Shown here piece by piece: positions 26,220 to 32,078 of a stretch of DNA of 64,000 nt (position 1 is the first letter of the stretch; every line of letters begins with the position of its first letter). This stretch comes from Pseudomonas chlororaphis (lineage in GTDB: Bacteria; Pseudomonadota; Gammaproteobacteria; Pseudomonadales; Pseudomonadaceae): assembly GCF_001921865.1 (NCBI RefSeq), contig NZ_MSCT01000010.1, forward strand, positions 496,001-560,000. Direction: 5' to 3'. The translations under genes were made by a program, and so were the position numbers. The notes under the pieces were generated by a model. That model saw nothing but the letters and a program-made list of their open reading frames with translations. It searched no databases and was not told the DNA's origin.

Positions 26220-26505
26220 TCAGCGTCAGGCAAAAGACGTTTGTAAGATGTCTCGTTCCTCCGTCACCCGCTTAAGCTCAGCACGTAGACAGCGAAGCTC
26301 AGTACTCTGATCGTCCTCTTGGACACGCTACTCCTGGCACTTGGTATGCAGCGACCTCCGAGACAGGAAGCTGCTTTAAGGTCACTTGCTTGACCGCCTG
26401 AATTTTGAATTCTTCGGGATATACTGGTTGCTCATGGCACCTCTTAATGAACTTTACTTTGAGGCTTGAAGGCGCCTACGAAACTAGACGCTATATCCGT
26501 CTACA
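26220..26505 (-). mobile_element. Degenerate IS3-family element, OrfA remnant
   Basis: Read leftwards from ATG 26435 the sequence encodes, across frameshifts, YPEEFKIQAVKQVT, then QLPVSEVAA, then ELRCLRAELKRVTEERDIL: the HTH and leucine-zipper parts of an IS3-family OrfA. The segment stops where OrfB should begin. The left end may be at 26505, where the minus strand starts TGTAGACGG, like IS3 terminal repeats. Not functional. Confidence 0.75.
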
Positions 26506-26569
26506 TTACGGCTTCAAGCTTCAAAAATCACCTATAGATGCCTACTGAGCACGCAGTAAAAATAGCAAC

Positions 26570-27571
26570 TCATTTGTAACTTAGCGTGAATGACATCAGC
26601 CCATTAATTAAACCTGGCTTAGGCACACCTGTGCTGACATATTGGACTGTCAACGGAATCCTTGAAAGTCCACTTGATTGACCAATAAGCCATTGATTGA
26701 TATTGCTAGGACTGACTGAGTCCGGCCCAAACTTTACGGCGCCACTAGAGTTAAAAACTGTCAACCCCACACCGGATGCTGTTGAGCCTGGCGCGAGAGA
26801 AAGAACACTGGAAGTGTTAGTAGGCATGGCCGCATCGGTCAGGGTAATACTTACGCTCATGCCCGGAGTACAATTCAATCCAATTCCAAATGACACAGGC
26901 TGAACTTTGTTATTTTTTATGCTAGACACATCAATTGACGGGAGAGTCACCAGCATATCTTTATTTTGCACCTTACAAGTGTCCAGAATCACAGACGCAG
27001 ATGCAATAGAAAGAGGAACAGGGCCAGACGAGAACGGAGTCGAATTAGTTGCACCATTCCCCCACAACGCTAGATCATTGAACAAGGCCATTGGTGCAAT
27101 AACACCTGAACCTATAGCCCCTGACGGCAATCTATAATATGCAACCTCAAAGCTAACCGTTACAGTGCTTTCTTGCCATGGGACCTTGAAAAAATTTATC
27201 CCAGTATCCTGTTTCGCTAGAGACAAACCACCGCCAGCTAACGGCTTTACTCGTATACCGACACCTTTTACATTGGTTTTGAATATCCAGCCACCATCAA
27301 TAACTGATGAAACATTAGCATTGTCCACCCCCAAAGTATGGATATACCAACTGTATTTATCAGTTCTTAAAGGACACTTAGCACTTACGCTTACTGTCAG
27401 TGGAGTCCCTATCAAACCGGTAGGTGTATTCATGGAAAGAGCAAGCGGCCCGAGATTAACGGTCGGAAACTTGCCTAGGGCCGTACAAGTTTCAGCCGAT
27501 GCAAAATTTGAAAGCAACAGGGCAGCAAGACAACCAGTGCTCACAACCAAACTAAATAGATATTTATTCAT
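26570..27571 (-). CDS. Fimbrial adhesin (FimH-like two-domain pilus tip protein)
   Basis: 333 residues. Signal peptide MNKYLFSLVVSTGCLAALLL...FASA, cut before ETCTALG. The N-terminal domain (~25-190) is beta-rich with two cysteines (C near 28 and C near 66), like receptor-binding adhesin domains; the second (~195-333) is a pilin domain with the cysteine pair CKVQNKD.../NCTPGMS and a C-terminal strand ending LMSFTLSYK, as needed for donor-strand exchange. Length fits a tip adhesin rather than a ~180-residue major pilin. Strikingly, no chaperone, usher or pilin gene is present in the window. The gene is clearly AT-richer than the core and sits between two IS3 remnants, which suggests acquisition. 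Confidence 0.85.
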   Translation of the reverse strand: MNKYLFSLVVSTGCLAALLLSNFASAETCTALGKFPTVNLGPLALSMNTPTGLIGTPLTVSVSAKCPLRTDKYSWYIHTLGVDNANVSSVIDGGWIFKTNVKGVGIRVKPLAGGGLSLAKQDTGINFFKVPWQESTVTVSFEVAYYRLPSGAIGSGVIAPMALFNDLALWGNGATNSTPFSSGPVPLSIASASVILDTCKVQNKDMLVTLPSIDVSSIKNNKVQPVSFGIGLNCTPGMSVSITLTDAAMPTNTSSVLSLAPGSTASGVGLTVFNSSGAVKFGPDSVSPSNINQWLIGQSSGLSRIPLTVQYVSTGVPKPGLINGLMSFTLSYK

Positions 27572-27893
27572 CTACAAATACTCACCACGTTAGAAATTCC
27601 AAGCATGCAATATAAAACCACAATTACAAAATACACCGCAGGCCCCGTAATCTCTTATATTTAAACACATGCCAATCAATCAAAAAAAACAGATACATTC
27701 GCACATCGGCAAAGATAAATCCTGAGAATTCGTAGGATTTATCCTACAAGCCAGGCATCATCAGAAAACACACTAAATCTTCAGAAATACTTGGGTGGTG
27801 CATAAAAACTCAGCAACACTACTTTGACATTCAGACTTAGCACGCCCCCGTCATAATTCCTTTTCCAGCAAGCAGCTCAAAGCACTCATTACC
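27572..27893. other. AT-rich gene-free stretch upstream of the adhesin gene
   Basis: No gene on either strand. It should contain the promoter of the leftward adhesin gene; the adhesin ribosome site is GTGGTGAG. The inverted pair GTAGGATTTATCCTAC lies at 27732-27747 but I assign it no role. Confidence 0.4.
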
Positions 27894-27977
27894 TTAAGCG
27901 CTGATGGCTTGACCCAAAAAGACACTCTGGCCTTGATCGAGCACGAGGCCTGCGGCCTCGCGTTTGAACTCAGCCAT
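27894..27977 (-). pseudogene. IS3-family OrfA 5' remnant
   Basis: 27 codons from ATG 27977 to TAA, reading MAEFKREAAGLVLDQGQSV and then FLGQAISA. The start matches the common IS3-group OrfA opening 'EFKREAA.LVLDQGYSV'; the HTH that should follow is missing. It is of a different subgroup from the remnant at 26220. Confidence 0.65.
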
Positions 27978-27989
27978 AGCGCTTTACTT

Positions 27990-28028
27990 AAAAAGCGCGG
28001 CCCCCGTCCTTTGGGGATCTCCGCGCTT
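27990..28028 (-). terminator. Rho-independent terminator of the GNAT-Rnk gene
   Basis: Arms AAGCGCGG (27993-28000) and CCGCGCTT (28021-28028), with an inner CCCC/GGGG pairing, form a long stem. On the minus strand it is followed by TTTTT (plus-strand A-run 27990-27994). It begins 30 bp past the stop of the gene ending at 28058. Confidence 0.8.
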
Positions 28029-28057
28029 GATGGACGAACACTGAGCCAAAGGCGCAA

Positions 28058-28969
28058 TTACAGGTGGAAATCGCCCGCGGCCTCCGGCTGATACAGCACC
28101 TTCCTGATCTCAATCCGACGGGTCCGATCAGAAATTCGCCAGTCGATGGCGTCTCCCTCCTGATAGCCCAGGATGGCGGCGCCGATGTCGGAACACACGG
28201 AATGTTTCCCGGCGCTGCTGTCTGCGTCGTCTGGGTAGACCAAGGCCACTTCGATCTCTTCGTCGTCCAATTGCAGCAAGGCCCTGGAGTTCATCGTGAC
28301 GACATTGCGCGCCACCTGCTGCGGCTTGACGACAATGGCGCGCTCAAGCTCATGTTCGAGTTCGACAACGGCCGGGCCTTGCTCGAATAGGATCAGGCTC
28401 TCGAGCCTGGCCTTGTCGATTTCAGTAATGTAGATCCCCGTGGAGTCGCCAACGGCACCTTCGCGCAAGAACTGAAGATAGCGCCCCGCCGTCATGGAAA
28501 ATGACTTCAATGTCGGCGTTTCGCTCTCAAGCAGAAAGCCGCTGCGCAAAAAGGCTTTCAGCGAGCGGGTGTTGTCCGGGTGGATCTTCGCGATGAGCGT
28601 CTCGGCCCGCATGTCGAGGAATGCCAGTTTCATCCCTTCGCGGATCGTACGAGCGCCAAGGTTCTGGCCCCATTTGTCGCTGTCTCCGATGACCAGGACT
28701 ATTTCGCAATTCGAGCCGGTCTTGACGAGACGGACAAAGCCCACCGGGGCGTCATGCCGGTCATAGGCCATGAAGAATCGGCCGTCCCGGTTGAATAGAT
28801 GCGTCAGGATCGGTAATTGAGTCCGATCGATGACTTGCTCGATGGAGCGGGAGACATGACGCGAATCGCTCAGATAGCAAGTGACGCGCTCATCTTCCAA
28901 CCAACCCATCAACGTCAGCGCGTGTGCCCGAGTAATTTCAGGGCACAGCGAAATGAAAGGCTTGTTCAT
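28058..28969 (-). CDS. Fusion of a GNAT acetyltransferase and an Rnk/GreA-like domain
   Basis: 303 residues from ATG 28969 (MNKPFISLCPEITRAHALTL); an in-frame ATG 17 codons earlier is less likely. Residues ~1-165 are a GNAT domain with ...LVIGDSDKWGQNLGARTIREGMKLAF (acetyl-CoA loop Q-N-L-G-A) and NTRSLKAFLRSGFL. Residues ~205-303 match Rnk/GreA-GreB C-terminal domains: RNVVTMNSRALLQLDDEEIEVALVYPDDADSSAGKHSVCSDIGAAILGYQEGDAIDWRI. Rnk binds RNA polymerase's secondary channel; the fusion may couple acylation to transcription, but no experiment is known to me. The Rnk N-terminal coiled coil is short here, so anti-pausing activity is uncertain. Single gene with its own terminator. Confidence 0.85.
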   Translation of the reverse strand: MNKPFISLCPEITRAHALTLMGWLEDERVTCYLSDSRHVSRSIEQVIDRTQLPILTHLFNRDGRFFMAYDRHDAPVGFVRLVKTGSNCEIVLVIGDSDKWGQNLGARTIREGMKLAFLDMRAETLIAKIHPDNTRSLKAFLRSGFLLESETPTLKSFSMTAGRYLQFLREGAVGDSTGIYITEIDKARLESLILFEQGPAVVELEHELERAIVVKPQQVARNVVTMNSRALLQLDDEEIEVALVYPDDADSSAGKHSVCSDIGAAILGYQEGDAIDWRISDRTRRIEIRKVLYQPEAAGDFHL

Positions 28970-29285
28970 CTTCACCACATTTATTTCTAAAGGATGAAAG
29001 CCCTTCATGGCGATCGCCATGACGGTTCTTTCGGCAACCGGCCATCTTAAGGCATAACGCGAGTCATGCCGAACAGCCTGCGCATTTTCGGATTTTTACT
29101 GGCTTGTCAATAGTGCCGTTGTGCGACTGTCAGCCAGGCAACGCGGTGATACGCTTTTCTCGCGCCACGCCACGAGAGTGCCCGATCTGTCTGGCCTGTG
29201 AGGATGTTCTGCAACATCGTCAACGCTGCGGATTATCGACAAAGGCAGGTCAGGCTGAATGCCAAATAGCTGAAAGGATTCGAAC
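28970..29285. other. Intergenic region between divergent genes
   Basis: 316 bp holding the promoters of the leftward GNAT-Rnk gene and the rightward small secreted protein. I see no open frame worth calling and no clear operator. The ribosome site of the small gene (AAAGGATTCGAAC) is at its right end. Confidence 0.4.
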
Positions 29286-29555
29286 ATGAAAACGTCCATC
29301 ATTGCCCTGGCCATCTCTGCAACGTTTGTTTTCACTGCAACAGTCGCGAACGCTTCTGTGCATCCGACGGTCATCAAGGCTCCCGAGACCACCCGTCAGG
29401 TGGCAGCTTCTGCTGACGCTCCTTTCGGGAAACCTCAAACAGCAGGCGAAACCCAGTTGGCCAGCCTGGCCAGAAGTTGCTCCGATGAGCGGTATTCCTG
29501 GTGGGAGTACAGCGGTTGGGAAATCGTCGGCTGTCTCGCCAGCGGCCAGTGGTAA
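29286..29555 (+). CDS. Small exported protein of unknown function (89 aa)
   Basis: Starts MKTSIIALAISATFVFTATV with AAAGGA seven bases upstream. A clear Sec signal peptide ends at VANAS (~residue 24). The mature part is about 65 residues, with a Ser/Thr/Pro/Ala-rich region and an aromatic C-terminus (SCSDERYSWWEYSGWEIVG, CLASGQW) containing two cysteines that could form a disulfide. No family recognised. A hairpin follows 16 bp after the stop. Single gene in the accessory region beside the terminus. Confidence 0.65.
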   Translation: MKTSIIALAISATFVFTATVANASVHPTVIKAPETTRQVAASADAPFGKPQTAGETQLASLARSCSDERYSWWEYSGWEIVGCLASGQW

Positions 29556-29570
29556 GTTGAAATATCGAGG

Positions 29571-29607
29571 CATGGCAGGCACTGCTCATGAAGGGCGGCC
29601 TGCCATG
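29571..29607 (+). terminator. Hairpin after the small exported protein
   Basis: Perfect 10-bp arms CATGGCAGGC (29571-29580) and GCCTGCCATG (29598-29607), loop 17 bases, starting 16 bp past the stop. There is no T-run, so it is only a probable terminator. Confidence 0.45.
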
Positions 29608-30042
29608 TCCTTGAAGACGTCTTGGTTTGAAGCTCTTCGTTGTTTCGATACAACATCCCTCCTCCGCCACTGAAGCCCCTTGGCATCAGCCCAGCAAGAT
29701 CGACCTGAATCTTCTCAGGCTCGCTTCAGTGTCCGCCCGACGCCCTCCCTCTTGAACACGAAGAGGGACAATCTGCCCTCCAAAGCCGCTCTCAACAGGT
29801 TGCAAATACCTCGCTCCACAGGTCGGTTTCAGGATACGAAGCGTCGCTTGTGTGCAATTTCTGGACACCGGGAGTGGCAAGATTCGAGGATGCCCCCGGA
29901 CCAGGCGCACAAGACATCTGGCCGGCATGCAAGGATGGCGAGCCGGGCCACGCTTCCGTGACGTGGTCGGTACGCTGCAGCCAGAGACTCCGGACAGCTG
30001 CCGCCAGGCGGCAGTCTCGTCCGAGATGCTGAGGTACGCTGT
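29608..30042 (+). other. Leader region of the formate dehydrogenase operon
   Basis: 435 bp without a convincing gene. It contains the hairpin TCCCTCTT/AAGAGGGA (29746-29753 and 29761-29768). Close to the operon start a nested structure GAGACT...CTGCCG/CGGCAG...AGTCTC spans 29984-30018, ending 24 bp before the fdsG start. The latter could act on translation or be a regulator site; I do not recognise a known riboswitch. Confidence 0.35.
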
Positions 30043-30525
30043 ATGCCTGATGAGACGCTTCACCTGCCGCTGATTCACCGTGTGCTGGAACGCGAGAAGG
30101 ACACCCCGGGTGCCCTGTTGCCGATCCTCCACGCCGTTCAAGAAAGCCTCGGCTATGTCCCCGAGGTCGCCCTCCCCGAAATAGCCCATGCCCTCAACCT
30201 CAGCCTGGCCGAGGTCCGCGGGGTGGTCAGCTTCTACCACGACTTCCACACCACGCCGCCGGCGCGCCATACCCTGCGCCTGTGCCGTGCCGAGTCCTGC
30301 CAGAGCATGGGCGCCGAGGGCCTGGCCGCGCAGTTGCGCGAGCAGCTGGAACTGGACGACCACGGCACCAGCGCCGATGGCCGGATCAGCCTGCGGCCGG
30401 TCTATTGCCTGGGGGCCTGCGCCTGCTCACCGGCCCTGGAACTCGATGGCCAGTTGCATGCGCGGCTGACCCCCGAGCGCGTGCGGGCGTTGGTCGATGG
30501 CTGCCTGGAGGACGGATCATGCTGA
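30043..30525 (+). CDS. fdsG: NAD-dependent formate dehydrogenase, gamma subunit (NuoE-like)
   Basis: 160 residues. A thioredoxin-like [2Fe-2S] protein: helical N-terminus with PGALLPILHAVQESLGYVPEVALPEIA and GVVSFYHDF, as in NuoE; cluster cysteines C81, C86, C122 and C126 (LCRAESC ... YCLGACACSP). It relays electrons within the soluble cytoplasmic FdsABG complex, which oxidises formate to CO2 with reduction of NAD. It overlaps fdsB by 7 bases. Gene order fdsG-fdsB-fdsA-fdsD agrees with Cupriavidus and Rhodobacter operons, but the accessory sulfurtransferase gene fdsC is not in this cluster. Confidence 0.95.
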   Translation: MPDETLHLPLIHRVLEREKDTPGALLPILHAVQESLGYVPEVALPEIAHALNLSLAEVRGVVSFYHDFHTTPPARHTLRLCRAESCQSMGAEGLAAQLREQLELDDHGTSADGRISLRPVYCLGACACSPALELDGQLHARLTPERVRALVDGCLEDGSC

Positions 30526-32078
30526 AGCTGTGCCTTCCCTGCGATTCAGTGGCCCGCGCCGTCGGTGCCGACGCGGTTGCCGATGCGCTGGTGCGCGAAG
30601 CCGAGCGGCGCAACCTGCCGCTGGAGCTGCGACGCACCAGTTCCCGCGGCCTGTACTGGCTGGAGCCCTTGCTGGAGCTGGACACCGGCGCCGGTCGGCT
30701 GGGTTTCGGCCCGCTGACGGTCGAAGACGTGCCCGCCCTGCTGGACGCCCTCCCCGGCGACGCCAGCGCCCATCCGCTGGCCCTGGGAGCGGTCGAGGAA
30801 ATCCCCTATCTCAAGAGCCAGCAGCGCTTGCTCTTCGCGCGCGCCGGCATTACCCGGCCGCTGTCCCTGGAGGACTACCGGGCCCATGGCGGTTTCGAGG
30901 GCCTGGCGCGGGCGATCGCCGCAAGCGGCGAACAGATCGTCGCCGCCGTGCTCGATTCCGGCCTGCGCGGCCGCGGTGGCGCGGCCTTCCCCGCCGGCAT
31001 CAAGTGGCGCACCGTGCGCGAGGCCCAGGCCGCGCAGAAATATGTGGTGTGCAACGCCGACGAAGGCGACTCCGGCACCTTCGCCGACCGCATGCAGATG
31101 GAAGGCGACCCTTTCCTGCTCATCGAAGGCATGGCCATCGCCGGCCTCGCGGTGGGCGCGAACCAGGGCTACATCTATGTGCGCTCGGAATACCCGCAAG
31201 CCATCCAGACCCTGCGCGCCGCGCTAGAGATCGCCCGCGACGCCGGCTATCTCGGCAACGATGTCGGCGGTAGCGGCCGCGCCTTCGACCTGGAGGTACG
31301 CGTCGGCGCCGGCGCCTATATCTGCGGCGAGGAAACCGCGCTGCTGGACTCTCTCGAAGGCAAGCGCGGCGTGGTCCGCGCCAAGCCGCCGCTGCCGGCG
31401 CTGCAAGGGCTGTTCGGCCAGCCGACCCTGGTGCACAACGTGCTCACCCTGACCTCGGTGCCGATCATCCTGGCCCGTGGCGCACCGTTCTATCGTGACT
31501 TCGGCATGGGCCGTTCGCTGGGCACCATGCCGTTCCAACTGGCCGGCAATATCCGCCACGGCGGCCTGGTGGAACGGGCCTTCGGCCTGACCCTGCGCGA
31601 GCTGGTGGAAGGCTACGGCGGCGGCACCGCCAGCGGCCGCCCGTTGAAAGCCGCCCAGGTGGGCGGGCCGCTGGGCGCCTGGGTACCGCCGTCGCAGTTC
31701 GATACGCCGCTGGACTACGAGGCCTTCGCCGCCATCGGCGCGATGCTCGGCCACGGCGGCGTAGTGCTGGCCGACGACAGCCTGGACATGGCGCACATGG
31801 CGCGTTTCGCCTTGCAGTTCTGCGCCGAGGAATCCTGCGGCAAGTGCACGCCCTGCCGCATCGGCTCGACCCGAGGCGTCGAGGTGGTGGACCGCCTGCT
31901 GGCGGCCTCTGACGACAGCGCGCGCAACCAGCAGGCGATTATCCTCAAGGACCTGTGCGACACCCTGCAATACGGTTCGCTCTGCGCCCTGGGCGGCATG
32001 ACCTCCTACCCGGTGGCCAGCGCCCTCAAGCATTTCCCAGCAGACTTCGGTCTGAACACCCTGGAGGCCGAACAATGA
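30519..32078 (+). CDS. fdsB: NAD-dependent formate dehydrogenase, beta subunit (NuoF-like, FMN/NADH)
   Basis: 519 residues from ATG 30519; a longer frame to 30282 lies over fdsG and is a shadow. Residues 1-90 are a thioredoxin-like extension with no complete cluster motif; then the NuoF core: NADH site GLRGRGGAAFPAGIKW (~149-163), FMN site ICGEETALLDSLEGKRG (~268-284), and the [4Fe-4S] motif ESCGKCTPCRIG with C440, C443, C446 plus a fourth Cys in LKDLCDTL (~484). This is the diaphorase end of the complex, where NAD is reduced. The stop overlaps the fdsA start (ATGA). Confidence 0.96.
   Translation: MLKLCLPCDSVARAVGADAVADALVREAERRNLPLELRRTSSRGLYWLEPLLELDTGAGRLGFGPLTVEDVPALLDALPGDASAHPLALGAVEEIPYLKSQQRLLFARAGITRPLSLEDYRAHGGFEGLARAIAASGEQIVAAVLDSGLRGRGGAAFPAGIKWRTVREAQAAQKYVVCNADEGDSGTFADRMQMEGDPFLLIEGMAIAGLAVGANQGYIYVRSEYPQAIQTLRAALEIARDAGYLGNDVGGSGRAFDLEVRVGAGAYICGEETALLDSLEGKRGVVRAKPPLPALQGLFGQPTLVHNVLTLTSVPIILARGAPFYRDFGMGRSLGTMPFQLAGNIRHGGLVERAFGLTLRELVEGYGGGTASGRPLKAAQVGGPLGAWVPPSQFDTPLDYEAFAAIGAMLGHGGVVLADDSLDMAHMARFALQFCAEESCGKCTPCRIGSTRGVEVVDRLLAASDDSARNQQAIILKDLCDTLQYGSLCALGGMTSYPVASALKHFPADFGLNTLEAEQ

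Noticed and set aside
27732..27747. Short palindrome GTAGGATTTATCCTAC as a possible operator
   Set aside because: It lies about 160 bp from the adhesin start in AT-rich sequence, with no second copy or promoter context; could be chance.
29746..29768. Hairpin TCCCTCTT/AAGAGGGA as a terminator
   Set aside because: It lies about 190 bp past the small secreted gene, behind another hairpin, and has no T-run; kept only as part of the leader description.
29680..30363. Frames on both strands in the fds leader region
   Set aside because: Low-complexity, Arg/Pro-rich products and no conserved start; the minus frame is partly antisense to fdsG.
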